Shown here: piece by piece, positions 17,290 through 26,280 of the stretch
How positions within the stretch are numbered: the stretch's first letter is position 1
How the letters are laid out: every line of letters begins with the position of its first letter
Assembly (NCBI GenBank): GCA_011365055.1
Contig: RDOG01000003.1
Location: 186,001-250,000 of the forward strand
Direction: 5' to 3'
Length of the DNA stretch: 64,000 nt
From: Promethearchaeota archaeon
GTDB lineage: Archaea > Asgardarchaeota > Lokiarchaeia > Helarchaeales > RDOG01
Position numbers and translations under genes: made by a program
Notes under the pieces: generated by a model
What the model was told of the DNA's origin: nothing
Database searches by the model: none
What the model saw: only the letters and a program-made list of their open reading frames with translations

Positions 17290-18051
17290 TCAGGTCATTT
17301 CTCTAGCGATTCCCACGTAACCTTTTAATTCATTTTTGGAATCTAAAATGGGTGTTACAGTTAAACTGATTAGCACTTCCTTTTTACTTTTAGTAAGAAA
17401 CGTATGAATTCCTGAATATTTTCCATCTTTTTTTATAGTTCTAAATATATCTTTTATAATAGGCTCAAATTCGCCTTCTCTATAAAATATTTTATTATTT
17501 TTACCAATAACTTCCTCTGCTTTATATCCAAAAATTTCTTCGGCGCCTTTATTAAAATTTAAAATCGATCCTTCTTTATTTGATGTAAGAATTGCGATAC
17601 CAACATTATCGAATATAAGTTGTTGTAATTGATGTGTTTCCCTCAATTTTTCTTCCATCTTCTTTTTTTCAGTTATATCCGAAGAAATATATGCAACTGC
17701 TTTTAATTGATTCGATTCAAAAATCAAACTAACGTTATATAAATACCATCGTTTTTTACTTTCATCCCATTTTTCAATAAGCTGAGGTTTTTTTGTTTGA
17801 ATGGATTTTAATAAAGCACATTCAATACAAGGATTTTCTATCCCATAAAATACTTTATAACACTTTTTTCCAATGATATCTTGATCAATAGGAACATTTG
17901 CTAGTAATCTAGCTTCCTTATACGCGACTTTATTTGCCCAGATTATATTAAATTCTAAATCTTGTACAAGTATCATGTCATTCATCTCATTTAAGACGAA
18001 TGTCAAAAAATGTTCCTTCATTGCTAGAACTTTATTGATTTCTTCAGCCAT
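17290..18051 (-). CDS. Tandem PAS-domain sensor protein without output domain
   Basis: The 253-residue protein holds two PAS domains, residues about 10-130 and 135-253, joined by the typical DITEKKKMEEKLRE linker. PAS1 contains the PCIEC motif seen in many prokaryotic PAS domains. PAS2 has the classic GAEEIFGYKAEEVIGKN segment. The protein ends immediately after the second PAS core (VGIAREMT), so no kinase, cyclase or HTH follows, and nothing downstream on the strand supplies one. It may signal through a partner protein or be a truncated kinase. Confidence 0.8.
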   Translation of the reverse strand: MAEEINKVLAMKEHFLTFVLNEMNDMILVQDLEFNIIWANKVAYKEARLLANVPIDQDIIGKKCYKVFYGIENPCIECALLKSIQTKKPQLIEKWDESKKRWYLYNVSLIFESNQLKAVAYISSDITEKKKMEEKLRETHQLQQLIFDNVGIAILTSNKEGSILNFNKGAEEIFGYKAEEVIGKNNKIFYREGEFEPIIKDIFRTIKKDGKYSGIHTFLTKSKKEVLISLTVTPILDSKNELKGYVGIAREMT

Positions 18052-18266
18052 ATTATCCCCAAATGTGTTTTATCGAATTGATATTTTACAAAAAATTTCC
18101 TTATAATCTTATTTTTCACTAATGTGGTCAACCCCGTCTTGACAATTTTATTATGTCTTTTTTTACTTTTAAATATGATTCCATTAATCCTAAAAGAATT
18201 CACATCAATGAAATATGACTAGTAAATACTAAGGAAATATTGAATTTTTTCTTAATATGTTTTTGT

Positions 18267-18791
18267 TTACCAAGAATTCCAATGCATTAGTTGATCTAAT
18301 GATCTTCGTTCTGGGGGTTGTGGTAATTCACCTTCTGGATATCCAAGAGGAATAAGAATAAATGGTTCAATATTTTTGGGTAAATTAAATAACTGTCGAA
18401 TTTCTTCCTTTTTAAAAATGTCTCCCCAAGCAGTTCCTAATTCTTCAGTATGTGCTGTAAGCATTAAATTTTGAATGGCTAAACTAGCATCAATAATCCC
18501 CAACTGACTCCTTAATTGATAATATTTTGTAATCTTTTTATATTGTCCAAAATTTATACAAACAAGAATAACAATCGGTGCATATTTGTAACGTTTATGA
18601 CCCGTTATTTCTACAATTTTTTCTTTAATATCGTCTTTATCAACGACAATAAATTCAATAGGTTGTAAATTTGCGGCTGAAGGTGCCCATCTTGCTGCCT
18701 CTATTACTTTTTTAATTTTTTCTTTTTCCACTTTGAGATTTTTAAATTTTCTTATTGTTCTTCGAGTTTTTATTATTTCTAAAATATCCAT
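18267..18791 (-). CDS. Nitroreductase-family flavoprotein
   Basis: The 174-residue protein is a minimal nitroreductase: N-terminal IIKTRRTIRKFKNLKVEKE (FMN phosphate-binding RR), ARWAPSAANLQPIEF, the central IDASLAIQNLMLTAHTEELGTAW and the C-terminal PLGYPEGELPQPPERRSLD. Such enzymes are FMN-dependent and reduce nitro, quinone or ene substrates; the physiological substrate cannot be read from the sequence. ATG at 18791. It stands alone on its strand. Confidence 0.9.
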   Translation of the reverse strand: MDILEIIKTRRTIRKFKNLKVEKEKIKKVIEAARWAPSAANLQPIEFIVVDKDDIKEKIVEITGHKRYKYAPIVILVCINFGQYKKITKYYQLRSQLGIIDASLAIQNLMLTAHTEELGTAWGDIFKKEEIRQLFNLPKNIEPFILIPLGYPEGELPQPPERRSLDQLMHWNSW

Positions 18792-19174
18792 TTCTTATCA
18801 ACTCAAATATCAATCTAAATTTCATTCATTTCTTATTTTATAATTCAAAGTATTTGTTTCTAATATTATTTTTTTACTTTTTATTTCAATTTTTGTAATA
18901 ACTGATAATAAACAACTAATAGCACCTAAAATTTCTAAAAAAGTTTAAATTTCCACTCAATGCTAATTCTCTTAAAATTTTTTTAATTAAAAAGAATTTT
19001 TTGAGTAGTATAATTATCGATAATTTATCATATTTATCAATATAATATTGTTTAAGGATAAATAATTATCAAATATAATTTAAAAAAAATGGTTCATTAA
19101 TATCAAATAATAATAAATTTTTTTAATGAATGTAAAATCTACAAATTCTTTTACACGATAAAAAAGGTTAGGAA
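18792..19174. promoter_or_regulatory. Divergent intergenic region with a palindrome upstream of the longin-like gene
   Basis: This 383-nt AT-rich gap separates the divergent nitroreductase and longin-like genes. It holds a perfect 14-bp palindrome (AATTATCGATAATT, 19012-19025), followed by TTTATCA-type direct repeats up to about 19040 and further GATAA/TTATC words to about 19071. In such AT-rich DNA the repeats may be chance; the palindrome is the best operator candidate. Confidence 0.3.
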
Positions 19175-19912
19175 ATGTTAAGATCTCTTCTGATATTTTC
19201 CAATGGTGGTCATTTCATATTTAGCAAAAATATTGATAGAGAAGATGCTGATGATAATAATCCAAATTTAATATCTTCTCTATTATCTGCAATAAACATG
19301 TTTGCAAATTCCATTAAAGCTGGTGATATAGACTCTATCGAAATGAAAAACTATACTTTAGTAGGGAAAAAATCCTCTGATTATTCTATTAGATTTGTTT
19401 CCATCATTGATAAGGGAGATAAAGTTCAAGAATGCCGTAATTTTTTGAACACTTGTGAAAAATCCTTTATAAATCGCTTCGCTTCAGAACTAAAAGAATT
19501 TGAGACAGGTGCTTTAATAAATACAGATAAATTTAAAGCTTGGGAAGAAGAATTTGATCAAATTACATCAGAAATTGATTTTTCACCCATCCAATCTGTT
19601 ATGGAAGATATAATTAAAGAAATTTCCTCTCAATTTACTTCTAATAAAGTCAGTCTAAAATCTTCAAATAATCAAATTGAAAATATAAAGAACGAAATCA
19701 TTAAAATAAACAAAAATGACTTAATTGAGGAAGAGCAACTTCCTGAAGAAAAACCTTTAATAAAAATTGAAAAAGTTAAAAAGAAAAGTAAGAAAAAACA
19801 ATCAAAGATATCAAAAAAAGTAATTAAAAAGAAAAAAAATAAAATTAAAAAAAGACTCTCCGACAAAATTAAACGCACTAAAGGTAAAAAAATTTCAAAG
19901 AAGAAAAACTAA
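19175..19912 (+). CDS. Longin-like domain protein with lysine-rich C-terminal tail
   Basis: Residues about 1-125 look like a longin domain, the small alpha/beta fold of eukaryotic SNAREs, adaptors and TRAPP: a beta strand (MLRSLLIFSNGGHFIFSK), then LISSLLSAINMFANSI, then strands KNYTLVGKK and IRFVSIID, and the final helix. A similar order occurs in the C-terminal domain of the protein at 39902-42166. Residues about 195-245 are a basic tail with long KKK runs that could bind nucleic acid or acidic membranes. The ATG at 19175 has a weak TTAGGA site. The fold assignment is by pattern only. Confidence 0.6.
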   Translation: MLRSLLIFSNGGHFIFSKNIDREDADDNNPNLISSLLSAINMFANSIKAGDIDSIEMKNYTLVGKKSSDYSIRFVSIIDKGDKVQECRNFLNTCEKSFINRFASELKEFETGALINTDKFKAWEEEFDQITSEIDFSPIQSVMEDIIKEISSQFTSNKVSLKSSNNQIENIKNEIIKINKNDLIEEEQLPEEKPLIKIEKVKKKSKKKQSKISKKVIKKKKNKIKKRLSDKIKRTKGKKISKKKN

Positions 19913-19980
19913 GCAATCAATGAGAAAATTTTTTCAAGTTATTCTTAATTTTACAAATAGAATTTATTTGGTACTATTAT

Positions 19981-20823
19981 ATGAAATTAACAATTCTTGG
20001 ATCAGGTGATTGTTCAGGAACGCCCCAACTAGGTTGTTCGTGCCGTATTTGTAAATTAGCTCGAAAAGTAGGTCAACCCTACACAAGAACTAGATTTGGA
20101 ATTTTAATAGAGACTAATTTTAAGCATAATGAGGGATTAAAGAAAAAAAATATATTAATTGATACATCTCCCGATTTAAGGTTTCAATTAATAAATGTTG
20201 GTGTTGAAGAAATAGACGCAATCTTTTTTACACATGCAGATTATGACCATTCCTCAGGCATATTTGAACTATATAGGACTCATTCTAATAACATGTACAG
20301 AAATAGAGAAAAGGTAAAAATAATATCTGGAAAAGACATTTTAGATTCTCTAAATCTTTCATCCCTCTTGAAAATCTTGAATATTAATCTTCAAGAAATC
20401 GATCTTTATGAACAACTGAACCTTTTTGGATTAAAATTTCAATCTTTTGGAGTTCTTCATAAGAATAGAAAAAAAGTAGCTTGTAGAGGCTACAAAATCA
20501 CCACAAAAGAAAATAAAAATATCATCATATCCGGAGATCTTGGTCTAGATATTCCAGAAAGAACCTTTGAAATTTGGAATAACCCGAAACCTGATTTATT
20601 AATACTTGAGATGTTTACAAATAGAAGTGTAGATTTTTTAAAGGGAAAACATTTGACCTTAACAGAAGTGCGTAAAATTGTTGAACAAATACGCCCAAAG
20701 AAGACTGTTTTAGTGCATATTTCTCATTTATTATCAAAAAAAGTAGAGTTACTTTCTCAAGAATTAAAAAAAATTGATCCGAATCTAGAATTGAGTTATG
20801 ATGGCATGACATTTGAGTTTTAA
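19981..20823 (+). CDS. MBL-fold metallohydrolase, PhnP-like
   Basis: The 280-residue protein starts MKLTILGSGDCSGTPQLGC and has the metallo-beta-lactamase motif THADYDH near residue 82, ISGDLGLD near residue 182 and a terminal HISH. The Cys-rich segment GCSCRICKLA near residue 20 matches the PhnP group of phosphodiesterases. These enzymes cleave cyclic phosphodiesters; the natural substrate here is unknown. It heads a run of three same-strand genes ending with truD. Confidence 0.85.
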   Translation: MKLTILGSGDCSGTPQLGCSCRICKLARKVGQPYTRTRFGILIETNFKHNEGLKKKNILIDTSPDLRFQLINVGVEEIDAIFFTHADYDHSSGIFELYRTHSNNMYRNREKVKIISGKDILDSLNLSSLLKILNINLQEIDLYEQLNLFGLKFQSFGVLHKNRKKVACRGYKITTKENKNIIISGDLGLDIPERTFEIWNNPKPDLLILEMFTNRSVDFLKGKHLTLTEVRKIVEQIRPKKTVLVHISHLLSKKVELLSQELKKIDPNLELSYDGMTFEF

Positions 20824-20854
20824 ATACTTTTTTTTAACATCTAAGGGGAAAAAA

Positions 20855-21340
20855 ATGGAAAAAAAATTCAAAAAATATCTTTTTGTTGATAAAATGGATT
20901 ATGTGAAAAAGAAAAAACCTATAAATTGCATATTCTGTGACCTTAAATTAATAGAAGATACTTTAATCAAAGAAATTGATGATTTCTTGATAGTTTTGAA
21001 TAAATATCCATTCAATCCTGGACATTTAATGATTATACCAAAACGCCACATCGAAGATATTGATGAATTATCTGAAATTGAATTCCTTCAATTATTTAAT
21101 TTATTAAAATTTACAAAAAGAATTTTAAAAAAGACCCATAATCCTGATGCTTTTAATATAGGAATAAATTTGGGCAAAGTAGCTGGAGGGAGTGTAAGAC
21201 ATTTACATATCCATATCGTGCCTCGTTATAACCACGAATTAAATTTTTTGGAGGTTACTTCGGGTACTCGAGTTATTGTTGAAAAATTAGAGGATACGTT
21301 TAAAAAGATACAAAAAGAAATAGAAGAAAATCAGTTATAG
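20855..21340 (+). CDS. HIT-family nucleotide hydrolase or transferase
   Basis: The protein of about 161 residues has the HIT motif HLHIHIVPR near residue 119, the upstream NKYPFNPGHLMIIPKRH segment and an N-terminal CIFCDLK that probably binds zinc with downstream residues. HIT proteins hydrolyse or transfer nucleotidyl groups (AppppA, AMP-lysine and similar). The frame is open from 20813 inside the previous gene, but ATG 20855 sits behind AAGGGG and is preferred. truD follows 2 nt after the stop. Confidence 0.88.
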   Translation: MEKKFKKYLFVDKMDYVKKKKPINCIFCDLKLIEDTLIKEIDDFLIVLNKYPFNPGHLMIIPKRHIEDIDELSEIEFLQLFNLLKFTKRILKKTHNPDAFNIGINLGKVAGGSVRHLHIHIVPRYNHELNFLEVTSGTRVIVEKLEDTFKKIQKEIEENQL

Positions 21341-21342
21341 AA

Positions 21343-22680
21343 ATGACATCTGAAAAAATTGAACGGTTTTGTGGCATTCAAAATTACAGTACTCCCAAAA
21401 ACCAAATTTATGGGAAATTAAAAACCCGACCTGAGGACTTTATTGTTGAAGAGATCGATTTGGATGGCCATACATGCAAAATATGTGATAATAATAATTT
21501 AAATCACGTTCAAGATATTTCCAATAAATTTATAGAATTTTTACTGGTTAAAAAGAATCTTGATACGTATGAAGCAATTAGACTAATTTCTTCAAAATTA
21601 AATATCCCTAAGGGTTTTATTAGTTTTGCTGGTATGAAAGATAAGCGAGCATTAACTTGCCAAAGAATGAGTGCGCATAAAAGTCATAAAGAAGTATTAA
21701 AATCCATCAAAATTAATAATATTAAAATTTATAATGTTAAGAGTATTAACAATCCAGTTAAATTAGGTGATTTATATGGGAATTATTTTACCATAACTGT
21801 AAGGGATATTTTAGAATCCCCTGAAGAAATTACAAAACACGTAGAATCTAAAATTAAAGCTATTGAATCGGGAAATGGTGTTTTAAATTATTTTGGACTT
21901 CAAAGATTTGGAGATGTCAGACCAATTACTCACATTTGTGGAAAATTTCTATTGAAAAACGACATTGAGAGTTGTATTAAGACTTATTTATACTATGTTT
22001 GTGAAGATGAAGTACCACTCCATAAAGAATTTAGATTAAATTTATTAAATCAATGGAATTTAAAACAAGCTATTCGTGAGATTCCAAGAAACTTGTATTA
22101 TGAAAAAAGAATTATAGAAGAACTGATAAAGAATGAAGATTATTTAAAAGCATTTTCCATTTTTCCATCAACCTTACAAAGACTTTTCGTAAATGCATAT
22201 CAATCTTTTATTTTTAATAAGTATATTTCTAAAAAATCCATAATTTTTTTAGAAAAAAAAGGATTTAATTTAAACGATCAAGTTATGATATTGGATGAAA
22301 TGGGTTTACCAACAAAGATAGTTCAAACCGTCAATTCTTTTAATAAAGATCATTTAATGAGATTAAAAACTCATCATAGGGCTTGTTTAACAGCTCCATT
22401 AATTGGTTATGAAACAAAAAAAGTTGATGATATCCTAATAGACCTATTGCAAGAGGAAGAAATTAATATTGAAGATTTTAAGTTTAAAAAATTTAAAGAT
22501 CTTAGTTCAAAAGGGTTATTTCGTCCTATATTTTTCAATCCTAAGAATCTTCAACTCTTAAAAATTCGGAAAGATAGAATCTTTAAAAACAAAAATAAAT
22601 TAATTTTAACTTTTAAATTAAAAAAAGGAACGTATGGAACAATTCTTTTACGAGAAATAATTAAAAATAAAAAAAATTAG
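21343..22680 (+). CDS. truD: tRNA pseudouridine synthase TruD
   Basis: TruD makes pseudouridine 13 in tRNA (Pus7 homologue). The 445-residue protein shows LKTRPEDFIVEEI near the N-terminus, the catalytic Asp motif FAGMKDKRALTCQRMS, LNYFGLQRFGD and the characteristic large insertion domain. Its length fits archaeal TruD. It is tightly spaced with the HIT gene, so co-transcription is likely. The last codons overlap the end of the convergent membrane gene by 4 nt. Confidence 0.93.
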   Translation: MTSEKIERFCGIQNYSTPKNQIYGKLKTRPEDFIVEEIDLDGHTCKICDNNNLNHVQDISNKFIEFLLVKKNLDTYEAIRLISSKLNIPKGFISFAGMKDKRALTCQRMSAHKSHKEVLKSIKINNIKIYNVKSINNPVKLGDLYGNYFTITVRDILESPEEITKHVESKIKAIESGNGVLNYFGLQRFGDVRPITHICGKFLLKNDIESCIKTYLYYVCEDEVPLHKEFRLNLLNQWNLKQAIREIPRNLYYEKRIIEELIKNEDYLKAFSIFPSTLQRLFVNAYQSFIFNKYISKKSIIFLEKKGFNLNDQVMILDEMGLPTKIVQTVNSFNKDHLMRLKTHHRACLTAPLIGYETKKVDDILIDLLQEEEINIEDFKFKKFKDLSSKGLFRPIFFNPKNLQLLKIRKDRIFKNKNKLILTFKLKKGTYGTILLREIIKNKKN

Positions 22681-23717
22681 ATTTTATCTGCTTTTTTTTC
22701 CATTTCTTTCTTTGTTTTTTCATATTCCGCTGCTCTCTTCTTTTCTTCTTGCTTCTTTTTCTCTTTCTCTTTCTCTAATTCTTTTGCTTTTCTAAGTAAA
22801 TCCTTTGCTTTTGCAGTAAATTGTGCGGCTAATTTTTTTTGACCTAAATCAACCGATCTGTCTGCAGCTTCACGATATAAGGAAAATGCTCTTTGATAGT
22901 CTTCCTTTTCTTCAGCCTCGTCTGCTTTCTGAAGTATTTCTTTTCTTTCTTCTTCTAATCTTGATCTTCTAGCAGCTAACTCAGCTCGTTTTCTCTCTTC
23001 CTCTTCTTTAAGCATCCTTTCTATGTGCGTTTCGTGAATTTCTCTGGATTTTGCGTAATATTCTGTCGCTTTATCTTCTTCTTTTAATCTCATTGATAAA
23101 TCTGCTGCTTTATCGTAAAACTTCATCGCTAAACCAGGTTTTCCAGTTCTTTCAAATGTATCTGCTTTTGTCAAAGCCGCCATTCTCTTTTTCTTGTATT
23201 TTGTTATTGGAATTGGGCGTGCTGCCAGCATATAAAAGGCTCCAATACAGATTGGAACTGTAGATCCAGCTGCTAAGTAGAACATTATTGGTATTGATAC
23301 TTGAAGGGTTACTCTTAAATCGAGATCTGTAATATGTGTTGTTACTTGGTTCTGAACATTGAGTAATGAAAATACAAAAATTATCAAACCAAAGACAATC
23401 ATAAAAAAAGAAATGAATAATGATGAACCCGAAATGGAAACACCAAGTCTTCTACGAATTAATGATATAACTAATCCTAAAATAGCTCCTGCTAACGTTA
23501 TAAAAGTAACTAAAAACGCTACAAGTATTAAATTTGCCACAGCAAGACCCTCGCTTGACAATGCTGCGTAATATTCCATAAAAGTACCTGGAAATGTTGA
23601 AAATGTAGACGCACCTACAATTAATGTCATTAATGCAAAGATAGTTACAATTAATGACCCTATAAATCCCATCCAAGAGCCAAGAACTTCATTGAAGTTT
23701 TTTCTTCTTTCTGACAT
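22677..23717 (-). CDS. Four-helix membrane protein with cytoplasmic helical repeats
   Basis: The 346-residue protein has four transmembrane helices in residues about 15-170 and a soluble C-terminal half made of two related helical hairpins: ADTFERTGKPGLAMKFYDKA near residue 185 and ADEAEEKEDYQRAFSLYREA near residue 265. These look like TPR- or MIT-type repeats. They are separated by and followed by Lys/Glu-rich single helices (long EEE/KKK runs). The layout suggests a membrane anchor presenting a protein-binding helical arm. ATG 23717. Function unknown. Confidence 0.75.
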   Translation of the reverse strand: MSERRKNFNEVLGSWMGFIGSLIVTIFALMTLIVGASTFSTFPGTFMEYYAALSSEGLAVANLILVAFLVTFITLAGAILGLVISLIRRRLGVSISGSSLFISFFMIVFGLIIFVFSLLNVQNQVTTHITDLDLRVTLQVSIPIMFYLAAGSTVPICIGAFYMLAARPIPITKYKKKRMAALTKADTFERTGKPGLAMKFYDKAADLSMRLKEEDKATEYYAKSREIHETHIERMLKEEEERKRAELAARRSRLEEERKEILQKADEAEEKEDYQRAFSLYREAADRSVDLGQKKLAAQFTAKAKDLLRKAKELEKEKEKKKQEEKKRAAEYEKTKKEMEKKADKI

Positions 23718-23949
23718 TTTTTCAAAACCTCAAAAAAATTGTTAAAATACACCCATTAGAGAAAATATTGAACTTTAAATGTTTAGGAGTAAATAAATCC
23801 TTGTTTTCTCTCACTTAATAAGAAATTAATTATTCATTTATTAAAATCTTTCGTGAAATTTTTATAGTGATTAAAATTTATGACCTATTGTTTAAATAAA
23901 TATTGTCAATGAAATATTAGTTTTTATCATTCATTTTCGGTGTAATTTA

Positions 23950-25026
23950 GTGGAATCCCAATTTGAAATTTGGACTGAAAAGTATAGACCAGAAAAATTA
24001 GATGATGTCCTCGAAAATCCAGAAGTTATATCTGTTTTAAAATCTTTTCGTGATAATAAAAATTTTCCCCATTTACTTATAAACGGTCCTAGTGGATCGG
24101 GCAGATTAACCGCTATATTATCGTTTCTCCGAGAATTATACGGCGATGCGTATGGATTAAATACATTTTATATAAATTCTAATGATGATAAAACATATTA
24201 TCAAGAATATTTAGATTATTGGTATGATATGATAAAAATTGAATTGCTTAGGACAAAGGGATACTCAAAAGAACCATCAAATCTGGATTTACTTCATGGT
24301 ATGATTAAATTATTCGCAAAGAAAAAATCTCTTGGTGAACTTCCTTATAAAACACTAGTTATAAATGACGCACATTTATTGACAAAAATGACTCAACAAG
24401 CTTTGAGAAGAATCATGGAAAAAAACGTGAGAACGTTTCGAATAATTCTAATAACAGAATCCTTATCAAAAATAATAGATCCCATAAGATCTCGTTGTAT
24501 GATTTTAAATTTTAAAAAATTTTCAAATAATTCCATAATTAGACTCATAAAAATGATTTCTAAGGAAGAAAAATTTGAGATAACTGATGAAGCAATACGA
24601 GCAATTCTATATTTATCGAAAAGAAATTTAAAAAAGGTTATAAATTTTCTTCAAGCTGGTGCTTCTGTATCAAGACAGGTTGATTTTCCTCTCATTCAAG
24701 AAATTTATGAAAATATTTCTCCCAAAATTAAATTTAAAAAAATAATCACTGCTTGTATGTTCTCAAACTTCAATGCTATTCGAGATAATGTCAGAAAATT
24801 ATTTTTGGAATTTGGATATGATGGAAAACGCATCATCGAAGAATTAAATGAAGAATTCTTATTATTACCTTATCCAGAAAACATAAAGACTCAATTTCAA
24901 ATTTTCTTTTCGGATGCTGATAATCAATTAAATACAGCACTTTCTGAAGAAGTTCATATTTATTACATTCTTGCAAAGATTTCTAGATATTTTAGAGATG
25001 AATTAGAAAAATTAGCAGAGGCTTGA
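23950..25026 (+). CDS. Clamp-loader small subunit of RFC3 type with altered P-loop
   Basis: The 358-residue AAA+ protein begins with the RFC box WTEKYRPEKLDDVLENPEV. The P-loop reads GPSGSGRLT, so the Walker A lysine is Arg; the Walker B region reads LVINDAH, lacking the usual acidic pair. The text GPSGSGR...ILSFLRELYG and LTKMTQQALRRIMEKNVRTFRIIL...SKIIDPIRSRC closely tracks human RFC3 (yeast Rfc5), a subunit with non-canonical ATPase motifs. It should load the PCNA clamp together with the large subunit encoded 3 nt downstream. The start is GTG. Ordinary archaeal RFC small subunits keep GKT. Confidence 0.85.
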   Translation: MESQFEIWTEKYRPEKLDDVLENPEVISVLKSFRDNKNFPHLLINGPSGSGRLTAILSFLRELYGDAYGLNTFYINSNDDKTYYQEYLDYWYDMIKIELLRTKGYSKEPSNLDLLHGMIKLFAKKKSLGELPYKTLVINDAHLLTKMTQQALRRIMEKNVRTFRIILITESLSKIIDPIRSRCMILNFKKFSNNSIIRLIKMISKEEKFEITDEAIRAILYLSKRNLKKVINFLQAGASVSRQVDFPLIQEIYENISPKIKFKKIITACMFSNFNAIRDNVRKLFLEFGYDGKRIIEELNEEFLLLPYPENIKTQFQIFFSDADNQLNTALSEEVHIYYILAKISRYFRDELEKLAEA

Positions 25027-25029
25027 TAA

Positions 25030-26280
25030 ATGAAAGGTCAAAAATTGTGGGTTGAAAAGCATGCACCAAAAAAAGTTTCTGAAATGATAGGTAACAATTC
25101 CATTTTCCAAAAAATAGTAAATTTCATACAAGGTTGGAATCCAAATAACGAAATTAAAGCAATATTACTAGCGGGACCACCTGGCGTTGGGAAGACTACA
25201 TCTGTTTATTTAGTGGCTGATCAATTCAAATTCGATTTAATTGAAATTAACGCAAGTGATACGAGGAATAAATCTAGCATCAATGAAATGATAAAAGATG
25301 CTTCTCTTGGTCAAAAAACTTTATTTAATGAAAAACGACTCATATTAATTGACGAAATTGATGGATTGGCAGGAAATGCGGATAGAGGTGGCGTTTCTGC
25401 AATATTAGATATTATAAAACGAACAAAATATCCCATTTTAATGACTTGTAATGATTTATATTCTCAAAAAATACAATCTATAAGAACTTCAAAAATAATC
25501 GAAACCTTAAAATTGCGTAAGGTTCAAGCCACAACCATAGAAAAAGTTTTAGAAAGAATTTGTAAGCGTGAGAATATTGAACCTGATAAAAAAGCCTTAC
25601 GCATGATAGCAGAAAATGCAGAGGGTGATATAAGATCAGCCATAATGGATCTTCAAGGGCTTTCAGAAGGGAAAAATACTCTAACTTTAAATGATGTTTC
25701 TAGTATATCTACTTATAGAAATAGAACTAACGAAATATTTAATGCATTGAGTGAGATGTTCAAGGGGAAGACGGTTCAAGAATGTAAAGATGCCGTATCT
25801 GGATTAGATATAGATTTCAATTTAATTGAACAGTGGATTAATGAAAATATCCCCAACCATATGAATGAAATTAAGGAATTAGAGGATTCATATTATGCTT
25901 TATCGCGAGCAGACACGTTCCAAGCACGGATTTCGAAAATTATGGAAACTACTGGATGGAGTTTATTACCGTATTCTATCGAATTGATGAGTGGGGGAGT
26001 TTCACTTTCACGTACAAGTACTCCATTTCGAAATGTGCCTTATTTTAAATATTTCCCTATGTTTTTTTTTAATAATATTGGAAAATATAGAAGAGGTTCA
26101 TTAGCTAACGTAACAAAAAAGATAAGAAATAAATGTTATGTTTCAACTGAAAAGAGTAATGATGAATTTTTACCTTTTTTAAAGTTTATTTTTAAGAAAA
26201 AAAACGAGACAGCTCAAGAACTTTCTAAATATTTTGAATTAACATCTCAAGATGAACGATTCTTAAAAAAACCGTTTTAA
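25030..26280 (+). CDS. rfcL: Replication factor C large subunit
   Basis: The 416-residue AAA+ clamp-loader subunit has LWVEKHAPKKVSEMIGN at the N-terminus, Walker A GPPGVGKTT near residue 51, LIEINASDTRNKSSI, Walker B LILIDEIDGL near residue 102 and the sensor region LMTCNDLYSQKI. INASD and the DEID form are typical of archaeal RFC large subunits. The C-terminus (QDERFLKKPF) is only weakly like a PCNA-interacting peptide. It forms an operon with the RFC3-type gene. The canonical small subunit is not in the window. Confidence 0.92.
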   Translation: MKGQKLWVEKHAPKKVSEMIGNNSIFQKIVNFIQGWNPNNEIKAILLAGPPGVGKTTSVYLVADQFKFDLIEINASDTRNKSSINEMIKDASLGQKTLFNEKRLILIDEIDGLAGNADRGGVSAILDIIKRTKYPILMTCNDLYSQKIQSIRTSKIIETLKLRKVQATTIEKVLERICKRENIEPDKKALRMIAENAEGDIRSAIMDLQGLSEGKNTLTLNDVSSISTYRNRTNEIFNALSEMFKGKTVQECKDAVSGLDIDFNLIEQWINENIPNHMNEIKELEDSYYALSRADTFQARISKIMETTGWSLLPYSIELMSGGVSLSRTSTPFRNVPYFKYFPMFFFNNIGKYRRGSLANVTKKIRNKCYVSTEKSNDEFLPFLKFIFKKKNETAQELSKYFELTSQDERFLKKPF

